A stretch of DNA of 64,000 nucleotides from Copromyces sp. CBS 386.78 (lineage: Eukaryota; Ascomycota; Sordariomycetes; Sordariales; Sordariaceae): contig MU839102.1 of the NCBI GenBank assembly GCA_030685235.1, positions 310,001 to 374,000 of the forward strand. The letters are read 5' to 3'. The position numbers and the translations under genes are program-made. Positions 13,170 through 24,933 of the stretch are shown one piece after another (positions within the stretch are counted from its first letter, which is position 1; every line of letters starts with the position of its first letter). The notes under the pieces were generated by a model that ran no database searches, was not told where the DNA came from, and saw only the letters and a list, made by a program, of their open reading frames with translations.

Positions 13170-13374
13170 CAGACCTCTTTTTTAGGCAGGGGGCGACCTG
13201 CGGCCGCCAAGGATTGGGCCTGCGGCCCGTGCGCTTCGCGCACATCTGGCCAGTGCGCTGCGCGCACTGGGTTTCTCAATTGAAAGTTTCCAATGTTTCC
13301 AGATTGTGGTCCGTACATCGTTTCTTTTAGTGTATTTGTCGGTATTGATTGAGAACGCCTAAAAAAGAGGTCTG
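13170..13374. mobile_element. 205-bp inverted-repeat element (MITE-like)
   Basis: Perfect 18-bp inverted repeats, CAGACCTCTTTTTTAGGC at 13170-13187 and its complement at 13357-13374, bound a 205-bp segment. The inside is GC-rich and holds three adjacent hairpins. No coding capacity. The size and structure fit a non-autonomous DNA transposon. I could not find a target-site duplication at these exact ends, so the family is open. The right arm is immediately followed by AT-rich RIPed DNA. Confidence 0.6.
13216..13270. repeat. three tandem GC-rich hairpins
   Basis: Three perfect palindromes lie in a row: 13216-13228 (arms GGGCC, loop TGC), 13229-13243 (arms GTGCGC, loop TTC) and 13250-13270 (arms CCAGTGCGC, loop TGC). 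The first two abut exactly. They sit inside the 205-bp inverted-repeat element. Confidence 0.85.
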
Positions 13375-13929
13375 AGTTCCTAATTAGATAATATACGGCT
13401 AGGGGTTTTTATATTGATAGGCCTGTAGAGGACTCTCTACAATAATAAAATAATACAATAGCTTTTAATAATATGAAATATATATTGAAAATAGCCTTAA
13501 TAAGACGAATCTGATAGTGTGATTAGTTTTTCCATACGAGAAGTTCTAAGCTTAATTCTAGTCGTAAACGTAAAAAAATTACGGGTTTTCGTTTTCTAAA
13601 TATATATATTGCAATACTACCTTTTATTTTAATTTTCTAAAATTTTGTAAGTATAATTATAATAGTCTTCTAATAACCTAGCGTAATTCTTATACCTTCG
13701 TAACGTATTATTATTTTTCTCTAATTTAATATTATTAATAATAATACTATAGAAGATAATAATAACGCCCCCTTTAATACTTAGTACGTATTAACGGTAA
13801 TACAGAACATTATAGGAGGTAAGCAGCCTTGCGACGGTTAAGTTTAAATTATTATTAGGCTTATAATTGAATAAAAGGATACGATTTTAGTCGCCGCTAC
13901 TAGGTATAAAAAAAGTATCGTCCTTTATA

Positions 13930-16530
13930 CCTTTTTAACCTTGCGCGACAAAATTACAGTATAAATTATACCCCTTACGAAATTAGGGGAAAGTTAACGT
14001 AATAATATTACGGCTAAATTATTAAACTCTAAACTAGTATAGATAAATAAGGACGTAACGCTACGGGTAAACTATAGATATAAAAATCCCCCTTTTTATT
14101 ATAGCCTTTATACTAACCTTTTATACTTTCTAGAATAAAGATATATAGGACTAAGTATAATACGGCGATTTTACCTATATATTTTTATTTCCCGAGCTAA
14201 TAACTAGTACTAAATTTAAAGCCGTACTAAAATTGTCCGAATTTCACGAAAAAATCGGACTTTTTACTATCGACGAGCTATATTGCGTATTAGAATAGCG
14301 GGATTTCCAGAAAGAATTCTAATATTTATATACTTTACGCCCTCTCCTTCCCCGCCGTATACTTTAGTTCGGTTATACAACAACGTTAACTAAGATTTAT
14401 TAAGACTTTATTATTAAAAAGGCTAGGTTTAATACTAAAAACCTCGAAATCATTAGAACGTCAGTAGACCGGCTAGAAATCTCTATTATTATTCAACTTC
14501 TTCTACGAAATTGTATCGGAGACTTTCGCCGTCTATTTTTTTTTATAGAGGGATTCAAACTAGCAACCCGGCAGGATATTCTAAAAACTATTATTTATAT
14601 CGATAACCGGAATAATTTAACTATAATAAAGAATACTATTATTAATTACTTATATATATAAGGTTTTAGTAAGGAGATAGGCTATAAAATTATCCGAATA
14701 TATAATTCTTTAGTCCGGCCAACGGATAAAAATATTATATATAAGGATTTTGCGGCTAAATTAATAAATTATCGTATTTACTTAACTACCGTTTCTTTAA
14801 GGATAGGAATGGACTTTCTAAATATCATTAGAATTATATAGTTTAGAATACTTCCTACCCTTAATATCCTTAATATTTAATAGCGTTTTAAAAGAGTAAT
14901 ACAAAAGCCGAGGGATAATAATTTATAAGGGGAAGTTTACTTCTTTATACTATATTAAGCATTTAATTATTTTAGATTAGAGGAAAAGTAACTTCGTCGA
15001 ATAAAGTAATAATAATAATAATAACAACAATTTCGTCAGCCGTATATTCTAAGAGTGCCCAACAAATTAATAAATATTATTATATTAATAAACGAGGAAA
15101 ATAATACCAATAACAATAATAACGATAACGATAATAATTAAGAAGTTAAAGCGGTAGACGAGCTTAATAAACTATTACTAAATACAGGTAATTAATATTC
15201 GTTATATAAATTCAATTATAAGGTTAAATAGTCAAGAATTAACAATAAGGCTTATAAAAAGTATTAGAAAAAGGACCCACTTTTTATAAAGTTTTTCAAC
15301 GCACCTTATTTTCGCAAAGCCATTCTCGATTATTTTTAAGAATCCCCTAATAAAAATTTTAAATATAAACGGCCTATCCCTACTAGGAAGTATTATAATA
15401 AGTATAGGTATATACCTTCTCTTAGGAAGATTCTTGTAATACTAGAGCGTAACCGAAATAAAACTCTTAATAAACTGTTAATAAGATTATTAGCTAATAT
15501 AATAATATTATATATTAATAGCTAGTACAAAGAAAAAGTATAAGATTTCGTCCTTAAAGGAAATCGAGCCTTTATAATTATACCCGAAATCCTAATACTA
15601 ATTCGGTTATAATATAGGGTAGCCCGCCTTTTTACTAACAATATAAATACTCGTCGAAATAAAGTACTTCCTTTTATAAACGTTAATAGGTTAAAGGAGA
15701 AACTCCCTGCCATACGTTAATAAGAGTATAAGGAGGATTATATTAAGGATTTAATAGAGTTTTACTTATCGTCCGTTATAAAAGTTTATAAAAATTAGAA
15801 TAAAAAACATCCCCGACCTTAACGCTAAGCCCAACCTCGATCACGTACCAACAGCCTTACAATTCCTATTCGCCTTATTTCTCTTTTAGCCAATACTTTA
15901 AATCGCGCTACTATTATAATTACTCTTCAATTAGAAATTCCTTAATTAAAAACTAAAGAGCCTCGCTCTTCAATAATACCGGAGGTAGTAATACTAGGGG
16001 AGCAACAATAAGAAATAGAATTAGAGTAAGACGATAATAATAAAGTTTAAAATAAGATAGGGGTTGAAGTGGGGCTAATTAAAAATCCGTTAATACTACA
16101 ACGATAATAAGCAAATCCATTAATACTACAACAATAATAAGCAAATCCATTAATATTACAATAATAATAATAATAAGAAGGATGGGAGGAGACTGATCGT
16201 ATACTAGCAGAGCTTACTAGATCTCTACTAGCAATTCCTTAGGGTGAAAGACTATACGTGTAGTCGCTTAAGGGAAATAGACCGCCGTCGCCTTTTATTA
16301 ATATTATAATACAATATAGTATTCAAAGACTCGTATTATAGGGAAGACTAGATTTGTAGGTAGTTACGGCAAATTTACTAATAGGGCGAGCAGCTCTTGC
16401 AATTCAAATATTACTATCTAGGTTAGTTAGTAAAGGGAAGGGAAAGAAGAGATAGAATAATACTCCTATTATTAGATCGCCAATTTATAAGAAGTAGATA
16501 TAGAAGTAGATATATATATATATATATATA
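13930..16530 (+). pseudogene. RIP-killed RecQ-like ATP-dependent DNA helicase
   Basis: Reading through stops on the + strand shows helicase motifs in order. A YGDFTYIFLFPE segment occurs near 14167-14205. A Walker-B-like TIDELYCVLE lies near 14266-14295 (a former DEAHC-type box), then a threonine-containing ATLTK-like motif III (about 14375). The C-terminal domain has KTIIYIDNRNN (about 14590), YRIYLTTVSLRIGMDF (about 14775) and a motif VI remnant QRFKRVIQKP (about 14882, taking TAG as Q). These match the fungal repeat-borne RecQ-like family rather than housekeeping RecQ. The part after about 15000 has no family I recognise; it ends near 16530, where the opposing gene begins. Exact ends and introns cannot be set. 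No function remains. Confidence 0.6.
16084..16165 (+). repeat. 30-bp tandem repeat in the dead helicase gene
   Basis: Two full and one partial copies of a 30-bp unit occur, reading NPLILQQQQA-like once RIP stops are taken as Q. It lies in the C-terminal part of the helicase relic and suggests a former Gln-rich repeat. Confidence 0.65.
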
Positions 16531-16599
16531 ATATTAGTTTTATATAAATATCCGACAACGTTTACGCCTCCTCCGAAAAACTCCGAAAAACTCCGAGAT

Positions 16600-19500
16600 T
16601 TCTATCGAGAGTATCAATAATCTCCGAAGATGAATTCGCACTAGCTACCTTACCTCTACTCGCTATCCATATCATCATTATAGATATCCTTTACCCTATT
16701 AATAGTTAAATCCTAAAAATCTTCCGCCCCTTTATATAACAAGCGCCCGCCTTCCTTATTATAATCGATAATACTATCTTGAGTAGTATATTCAATTATA
16801 TTAGGTATATATTTCTAGTTAACAACGTTAATTAGAAAAGGGATAATTTCATTCCAATTAATTAACTTTTCTATAAGATTTTATTACCTTATAAGGTAGA
16901 TATTTAGAGTATTAAAAATATTTGCATCTACTTTTGCTTGACTAGATACATTAGCCCCAGCAGAGATAGAAGAAGAGTTTGACTTCCGCTTGGTTATACT
17001 ATTATTATATAGTTTAAAAATATAAGAAATAACATCTGTAAATAGATTACCGATAGTATAAGTACCTTTAGTAGTACGTCCCTATAACCTTTCTATTCCT
17101 TTACGAATAATAGAAAGGATATTGGAGTTAAAGGTAAGCCGTATAAGTGTAACTTCGATATTATGAGTAGAATTCTTATTATTTTTAATATCGATAATAT
17201 ATATTCTATTCTAATACTCTAGCATTAGATTAATAGGCTTGTATTTACTACTAGCGGTGACTAAACGAATTAAACTACCTTTTAAAATAATATTTCGAAA
17301 TATATCATCTAAAATATCTTCGTATAGAAGCTATATAAAGTACAATATTTCTAGGCCGTAATTCTAGGACTTTCTATTATAGAAAATAATTGGGAGAATG
17401 GGAATAATATTTCGAAAATAATTATAATCGCCTGCCCGAATTGCTTCGTAGATTATTAGAAGAATTAATACTATTTACATTAATTTATAATAGCTTCGAA
17501 ATTAAATATTAATTTTTTTTGAAGCTGAAATAGGTCGGGTTTTAGATATAGGTCCTTCTCCACTATTATCAATATCAATATCGACGTCAATATTAATACC
17601 CTCATCTATATATAGATATTCACCCGTCCAACCCTATACAAAAAATACTATATCCTAAATACAATCAAGTATTTATTATATAATCTATTTTTCGTTATCA
17701 ATATCGCTATTACTATTATTATAATTATTATTATTAGCTCCTTCCTTTTTATTAAGTATTTTCTTTATTATTACTTTCACACCGTCAACGGTAAAATTAT
17801 CGAAATTTCTGTGTTCGGCAAGCTCAGAAATTAAAAAGGCGAGAATTCTAGCTTGGAATCCGTATATAACAAGCGGCATTACTTAATAATATTTGATCTT
17901 TTCTTTTTTAATATTCTTTAAGCGCTAGAAAAAGAAGATATTTAAAGAAATTATAGCCGAAGAAAATACTACGTCTTTACCCCTATCCCAAAAATAACGA
18001 AATAATATTTCAATAAAATTAATTTCAATATAGAAGAAAATAGGGATAGGAAGCATCTATTTCTTCTACTCCTACTCCTCGCTAGCTTCGATTTCGTAAT
18101 ATTGAATACGCTTAATAAAAGAGGTAGTCTTTTAATTACCGTAGACTAAAATTAGCCAATAAATTAATTCGTTCTTATCGAAAGCAAGGCAATTATTCTA
18201 TAATTCTTTATAAATCCGGTAAATACCCTTAAACTTTCCTTCATCTTCGTAGATAGCTCCAACCTAAAAGCTTAATAATTCTTAGTATTTTACCTACTTA
18301 ATAGTAGGGAAGGCCGGCAGTATCTTCTTTACTATTAATCGAATTATTATAATATTATCGTTTATACGAAGAAATAAGGATTTAATAGCGAAATTTATAA
18401 ATTATCGTATAGTAATATTAGTGCTTTTACGCTTTAAAAATAGGTATTTTACTACTATTTTACCTGTGAATTTCTTGGTCCGGTTGAAAGATAATTATTA
18501 AAGGGGACTATAAAGCTTAAGGCATTATACTAAACTAGCCGTAGTTAAGTTGACCATTTAATCTTACTTTCCTTTAACCAATTTTCGAATAGTATCCTTA
18601 TAATTGAAGTTATTATATATAATAATACTATTAGGGTTATAAACTGCTCGTTTGAAGTTGCGTTTAGCTTAATTAGCCATAATATTAAGTAATTTATTAA
18701 ATATTATATATAATAATATAATGCCTATACTAGACAAAGTTTGAATAAACCGCCTAAATATCCCTATTGAAAGAAGATAAAAACCAAGAACCCGGCGAAA
18801 AAATGTACTAATTTTTTCAATAAAACTAAACATTAAAATACCTATAATAAAAATAATACGGCTATAATAATCTTCGTCAACTTTAACTTTTTTAACTACA
18901 TTTAATAACTTAAAGCAGTTGACTATAAACTATGAAATTATAATAACTAAATAGGGGGCTATTAATTTAAAAAATAGCCAAATTTACTTAAAAATACTCT
19001 CCAACTAAAACGAACCACTCAATTTAACAATAGTAGTTAGTTTATTACCTTATTAGATATTCTCAACCTCAAACTAGCTAAAACATAGCTTAGTAAGAAG
19101 GCTTTACATCTCTTTACGTAAAATAAAGGTATAATAGCTTAGACCGGGCAAATTAACTCGAATAGTAAGGTTATTCCTAATAAAGGCTTTATTTATTTTA
19201 TCGTCTTCGTCGAAGAGGTTAGCGAAATCTATACATTTACGAGCATCTTTTAACTATTCGATTATAAAAACCTTTATATTAAACTACTAGGGTTCAATAA
19301 CCCTACTATTCCTTGCTATTCTAGCGATACGGTTAGTATATTTTGAGTAGAGACGCCTCCAAAGCTAGATAATTTCCCTAATAATCTTGTAATTATCGCC
19401 ATCTATATGTATATCGTTATTTATATTATCTTCGGAATTTGAAGAAGAATCGGGAGTTGGAGCTAGAGCTTGAGCTGGAGCTGGAGCTGGAGCTGGAACT

Positions 19501-19781
19501 AGAGTATTAGGTTAACTCCGGTTGAGCCGTGCTGATCGTCGTCGTCGTGGGACATTCTCCTCGATGGCTGCTTGCTCTGGCTCTAGCTATTGCTCTTCCT
19601 TATATTGTAAATGTTCCGGCGGTTGAATAATAGAGGGTATAGTAGATAGACCGGATGATTCGTTAATAGTTGAAGATGTACGATAATAGGCGGGTTGAGA
19701 AGAATATCGATATTAAAGAAAGGCGTACACGGGGAGATTGCGGATGGAATGTGCGTCGTCGTTTTAGGAGTTATCCTCCAT
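16600..19781 (-). pseudogene. RIP-killed DUF6589-like protein gene
   Basis: On the - strand a single frame can be followed, with TAA/TAG as former Q/W codons, from an ATG at 19781 to about 16600. After a Pro/Ala/Glu-rich start (hexanucleotide repeats near 19460-19500) comes LWRRLYSKYTNRIARIA (about 19370). A segment IIIYNNFNYKDTIRKLV lies at about 18610, followed by AIYEDEGKFKGIYRIYKEL and LILVYGN-KTTS (about 18140-18260), and FRYFWDRGKDVVFSS (about 17970). The segment MPLVIYGFQARILAFLISEL sits at 17820-17879. These blocks, in this order, resemble the large fungal DUF6589 proteins, whose function is unknown. The assignment is from memory of motif layout, not a search. The gene runs tail to tail with the helicase relic, ends less than about 100 bp apart. 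Confidence 0.5.
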
Positions 19782-19953
19782 GTTTGTGAGTGCGAAAAGG
19801 GTACCGTTCGATAGATTTCGTTTACGCGATTATAAATCTACTAAAATTATCGTAATGCGATGTGTTGTGATGAAGTCATGGTGTTGACGTTGATGTTGAG
19901 GGTGGGTTTGTAAACCTCTACGCGACTGGGATCTGGTTGTGCACTCAGACCTC

Positions 19954-20874
19954 CTTGAGCGGAGGGCCAAAATATTGCCCAAAAAGGAATTTCAAATCAA
20001 TTTATCGATAAAATATTAAATGTGCGGTAACGGAAACATTCAGTGCACGGGCCCGGGAGCTCAAGGTGGTCTGAGCGCTGAGATAACATTTTCTTGCGGG
20101 AGGAGGGTGTTGTGACATGCATATAAAATACGGCTACGGGGGAGATGCACGCTATAACTCATAGGGGATAGAACCGCTGAGTTTGCGCCCCACGCAGTAA
20201 CATATGTAGGATCGCGAACGCTGCCGCCATTACCTCACCCACTCACTGTCAACCTCTCATTTGGGTTGCATCGTGTTGGACCGTAACTGGGTTTTGTGTC
20301 GAGTTGCTGTTCGTCGCTACAACGCATCCATACCTAATTTTTTTGTTTTTTACTTCATCACTTTTACCCCGTATCTGGGCGTGGCATATTCCTTACCTTG
20401 GACTTTCCGCTTCTTCTCTTTGCGCCGAACCCTCAGCTTGGCAAACACTACTTGACACAACCACAACGCTTTGCGCCGCCGCGGCGCCGAAAGATTCCAA
20501 GATCCCGGAGACCGCTCCCGCTCCCAAGACGAGAGGATCGAAGCTGTACGACGACCTCACGGGAACAATATACGAAAAAGAGACTCGGAGAAACGAGCGG
20601 GGAACATACACACGAAACGACGACGCCCCGGTTCCGGTTCGGTTCCAGTTCTGGTGTGCATACGCCTGGATTTGGATACCGACAAGCACTGCCGAAGCTG
20701 GAGTTGAAGAAGAGGATGAGCGCAGGCACAGCGTCTTGATCGCCGCAAGTCCTTGACAAGTCGTTGAATAGGATAGGACAGGACTCGGATTAGAAAGGGC
20801 TACATACCATTACATACCCGCTCGGTCACGGTTGACTGCCCACTGCGACGGGAATCGTCGAGCCCCGAGTCAAG
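19954..20874. other. 5' flank of the RING-finger gene
   Basis: Normal base composition returns here. Frames of 60-150 codons on + around 20261-20756 lack motifs, overlap antisense frames and probably are leader sequence of the gene starting at 20875. No other feature seen. Confidence 0.5.
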
Positions 20875-23800
20875 ATGATGGAAACACCTACTTCCTCGAG
20901 CATCAAGAAGGCGGCTGCGTCTGTGAATTTAGAGTCGGAGTTGACTTGTTCTGTGAGTATTTTACTTTTTCTAATGTTTACTGCCGGGTTTCTGAAGATG
21001 CGCTGGTTCAGACGAGTCCATGTGCCATGCGCATTGCGCCCAAGCCATGTGTTCGTCTCGTGGTTCTATCCCGTCCGGCAACGACAACAACAACATCGGA
21101 TGAACCACTCACCTTCTCTTTCCTCCCAACTCCCATTTCTAATCCCCCACCATTCCAAAGTCCAACAACCCCTCTTCATGACCAAAAGACAATCGCTAAC
21201 AGTTATTAACCCCAGATCTGCACCGACCTCCTCTACCAACCCCTCACCCTCCTCGACTGCCTACACACCTTCTGCGGCGCCTGCCTAAAAGAATGGTTCG
21301 CCTCACAAGCCTACCGCGCCGAGACTTCTCCTTTACCACCCCCTCCTCCTTCCGAACAACACAAAGTCTTCACCTGTCCGGCCTGCCGCGATCCCGTGCG
21401 CGACACCAAGCACGATGCGCGGGTCGCTACCTTGCTAGAGATGTTCCTGGCTATGAACCCCGAGCGTACAAGGCCGGAGGAGGAACGCAGGGAGATGGAT
21501 GAGAGGTATAGAAAGGGCAGTAAAGTGTTGCCGAGGATAAAGAGGTGGGAAGATAGGACGGAGGAGGAGAGGAGGCTGGATGAGGAGGAACGGAGGGTGT
21601 TGCATGAGGTGCAGGAGATGAGTTTGAGGGAGGCATGGGCGGCGTTGGAGGCGGGGAGTGCGACGGGGAGTATGGTTGGTGTGGTTGGTGGTGGGAGTGC
21701 GGTTGGAGGCTCGTCGGATAGGAGGAGAAGGGCGTCACTGGCCCCATCTTCTTCACATCAGGGGAGGACGAGTAGGGATGTTAGTAGGAATCGAGCCTCG
21801 GGAACGGGCACGGGCACGGGGAGTATGGTGGGCAGGGATAGGGAGCGGGTGAGGGATTCGTCGGCTGCGCCTTCTACTAGTAGTAGGATTCGGGCGCAGA
21901 GCGCGACGCTACATCCGGAGAATCATTATGCAGATGAGAGGAGGAGAATGAGGAGCGAATCACGACAGAGGGAGACGGAAGAAAGGACGAGACGGCTTGA
22001 GCATCAGTCATCTCTTAGGTCGCTAATTAGCGCGGATGACCTGGGCGACATTGATATTGAGCGGGAGATTGAGGATTTTGCGCGACAGATCCAGGAGGAA
22101 GGGCTGCTTGACGGGTTGGATTTGGATAATATCGACTTGGACAACAACGATGAACTGAGCAAGAGGATCATGGAGGCGTACAGACGACGACACCGGGAGA
22201 GGACGCGTGCAAACGCCGAGAGGAATGCGAGGAGGAATACTGCGTCCAGTACGACGCTGTCATCATATAGGCCGGAGCCCTTGGCCATTTCGAGGACCAG
22301 ACCTCCGCCGGACCACGCTACACGACCAGCGAGTATACGCAGTGGGGTTTCACGGTCTCGAGAGCCAAGCGCCAGCAGTAACGAGGAGCGACATCGATAT
22401 CCTCCATCCGCGGGCGCGGCGCATTTGGATGTTCAGGGTGCTTCAAGGAGGCGAAGAACGACAAGCAGTGCCAGCCGGAGTTCGACGGTGCCGGTCCCGT
22501 CACAGGCCGAACAACCCCGTGTGTCAGCCCACCGTTCGCAGACCGAGGTCATCAGGCCATCCACCACCAACACTTCTGAAGGGACGCAACCAATCAGACC
22601 GAGCGTGGGAGTGATTACAGAGGCACGAAGCTCCAGTTCACCAACTGTCAGCAGCAACCCGCTACTGACAACAACCACGGCAAACTCTTCAGACATGAGG
22701 GCACTGTCGTTCAATGCTCGAGCTGCGGGAATAGGGGTCGCACAAGCACATACCCAAACAGACGGTTCGTCAGATTCCGATACTTCAGGCAGGAGGAGAA
22801 GAAGGATGACAACCACCTCTGATCGACGACCTTCTACAAAAGGGCAATCATCAGAAATTGGCTCCGCCCCGTCGGTACCCAACTTTGTCTCAACCTCCGG
22901 TCCCGTAAGCAGCCATCTGACCAGCGGCACACCACCAGCAGCACTGCAACCCTCCAACATGCCGCGGTATCCGGAACCCGTCATCAACTGCAACGGCTGC
23001 GGCATGGAGCACATCGAGTATAAGCTGCACTTCAACTGCTCCATCTGCCACTCGGGCGACTGGAACATCTGTCTCGACTGCTGGCGCAAGCGCAAAGGAT
23101 GTCTGCACTGGTTCGGCTTCGGCTACGCCGTCTGGCACCGCTGGAACAAGGTCAAAGCCAGCGGACAGCATCCGAATCTGCCCCCTCCGCACCGGCTGAC
23201 CGCCGTCCGGTACCTGCCGCCTCCGACGACCAAACAACCAAGCGACAACACCACCAGTCCTCGCGCCCGCAGCAGCCTTGCCAACCCGCTCGACCGCCTG
23301 CAAAGCGGTACGTTCTGCTGTCGCTGCTCTGCCTTTGCCAATGAGTGCTACTGGCGCTGCGAGTTCTGCAATGAGGGCGAGTGGGGGTTCTGCAATAACT
23401 GCGTTAATCAGGAGAAGGCTTGCTCGCATCCTTTGCAGGCACTTACTTACCTGCCTCCGGCGTCATCATCGTCTGGCTCTCCCAGCGGTACACCACCAGC
23501 CGACTCAACTTCTATACCACTTGCAAGCGACCCAACAACCACAACCACAAGTGGAACCCACTCCCGCTCATCCTCCATCTCCCAGTCCCACCCCTCATCC
23601 CTAATAGCTCTACCCTCCTTCGCAAAACCCAACCTCTCCGCCCCCTCCACCGGCGCCTACCGCCCCTTGACTTTCTCCCCACCCTGCGAACTCTGCTCCA
23701 CGCCCATCCCTCCGCACTCCCCCCGTTTCCACTGCCCCTCTTGTCCATCCAAGCATACTCCCCCCTCCTCTCCACAACGGGCAGGCGAATATAACCTCTG

Positions 23801-24485
23801 CCAGCCCTGCTATCAATCTCTTATTGGAGATTCGGTAGCCGAGGAAAACGGCCCTGCGGGGTGGCGCCGCTGTCCCCAATCTGGCCACCGGATGACCATC
23901 GTCAGCTTTATCGTCGACGAGCGCAGTGGTGTGGAGAGAAGACAAGTTATGAGCGAGATTGTCGGTGGGCATAGACTGAAGGTGGAGAGTTTTTTGCTGG
24001 GGGGCGTGAGGGGGATGCAGATCTGGAGTTGGAGGGATGACAACTCTCTTTCGGGGGGGTTGCCGTTACCGTCGCCTGGGAGTGACACATCTCACGCGTC
24101 CAATTCCTCTTCAAATACGGGCCAAAAAGACTCTGACGAAAAATGGGTGCAAAGACTGGTATCGATCGATGTTTCCCACCCCGCTGTACCACCTGGTCAC
24201 TCCCCCGATGAGCCCTTGTCACCGATATCGCCGACGTCGCCTACATCCCCGAGCAGCAGATCACCTCTCGGCAGATTCACAACCGACGCCTTCCCACCCG
24301 ATGGCGGCACGGGAACAAGAGTCACTGCGCGATTCAGCTGGTACCGATCTTCTCCCGAAGCCAGGAACGAGTTGATCTTCCCCAAGGGGGCCGAGATCAC
24401 CGAGGTGGAGGTATTGAATGAGGAGTGGGGGGTTGGGTGGTATATGGGTGAGGTTGGCTTGTTTCCTAGGGGGTATGTGAGGTGA
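20875..24485 (+). CDS. RING-finger protein with ZZ-like zinc modules and C-terminal SH3, putative E3 ubiquitin ligase
   Basis: Two exons, 20875-20952 and 21216-24485; one phase-0 intron (263 bp) splits the RING domain between its first and second cysteines. Predicted length is 1115 aa. The C3HC4 RING uses C25, C28, C41, H43, C46, C49, C80 and C83, with a Pro-rich insert between the last two pairs. After a long charged, disordered region come three Cys/His-rich modules near residues 616-680, 720-760 and 848-910. The first two resemble ZZ-type fingers. The last 55 residues (about 1058-1115) read as an SH3 domain (ALYDF-like RFSWYRSS, acidic RT loop, WYMGEVGLFPRGYV). Family knowledge: RING proteins recruit E2 enzymes. 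The SH3 and ZZ-like parts suggest a scaffolding ligase; the substrate is unknown. The ATG at 20875 is chosen; 20878 is an equal alternative. Confidence 0.8.
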
Positions 24486-24933
24486 GAACTGTCAGAGGTA
24501 ATCTGCGGTCTGCGGAGGTTGAAGCTTTGGTTGCGTTGCGTTGAGTGTTTTATGTTTTGACGATGATGATAATGATGATGATGATGATGAAGATGACGGA
24601 CGAATCATGGTCATGGCACGATCAACTTAGGTGTTGATGATGATGAGACCCCCAACATTTGCCTCTCTGTAGCTAATTTATAATGGAAAACTTAGTTGCT
24701 AGGACTGGGTGATGTCGAAAACAAACAAGGGAGACAAACAATCGCTATTTCGCTGAATGCTTTCATCTCCTCTCCACATCTCTTCCATCATCGATTCGCA
24801 GCTAAGATTTGGAGACGGGCATAGAAATCCACCACCACCGTTCATGTCCTCAACAACCATGTCGACTCAATCATGTCCTGGCGTCACCACTGAAAAGCTG
24901 ACAAAGTGAAAACGCGAGCATGACACCCGAACT
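24486..24933. other. convergent 3' region with GAT microsatellite
   Basis: No gene supported. A GAT trinucleotide tract lies at about 24562-24595. The region separates the convergent ends of the RING gene and the unrecognised gene on the other strand. Confidence 0.55.

Larger units (their letters stand above)
13378..19943. mobile_element. RIP-mutated AT-rich block 1
   Basis: About 6.5 kb of very AT-rich DNA, dominated by TA steps and nearly lacking CA/TG, starts and ends abruptly against normal sequence. Stop codons occur in every frame, yet protein similarity can still be read if TAA/TAG are taken as former CAA/CAG/TGG. Two convergent dead genes fill it: a RecQ-like helicase on + and a DUF6589-like protein on -. 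The ten bases GAGGTCTGAG at 13367-13376 recur inverted at 19944-19953, so these may be the termini of one mobile unit. Family knowledge: RIP acts in the sexual cycle on duplicated DNA, so at least one other copy existed. Confidence 0.8.

Noticed and set aside
13378..19943. Mitochondrial or centromeric DNA as the source of the AT-rich block
   Set aside because: RIP-type TA excess with readable helicase and DUF6589-like coding traces explains it better; no mitochondrial genes seen.
20304..20756. 150-codon frame upstream of the RING gene
   Set aside because: No conserved motif, equally long frames on the other strand; better read as leader sequence.
22433..23429. Long minus-strand frames (179 and 220 codons) inside the RING gene
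   Set aside because: Mirror frames of a GC-rich coding exon; the + strand zinc motifs explain the sequence.
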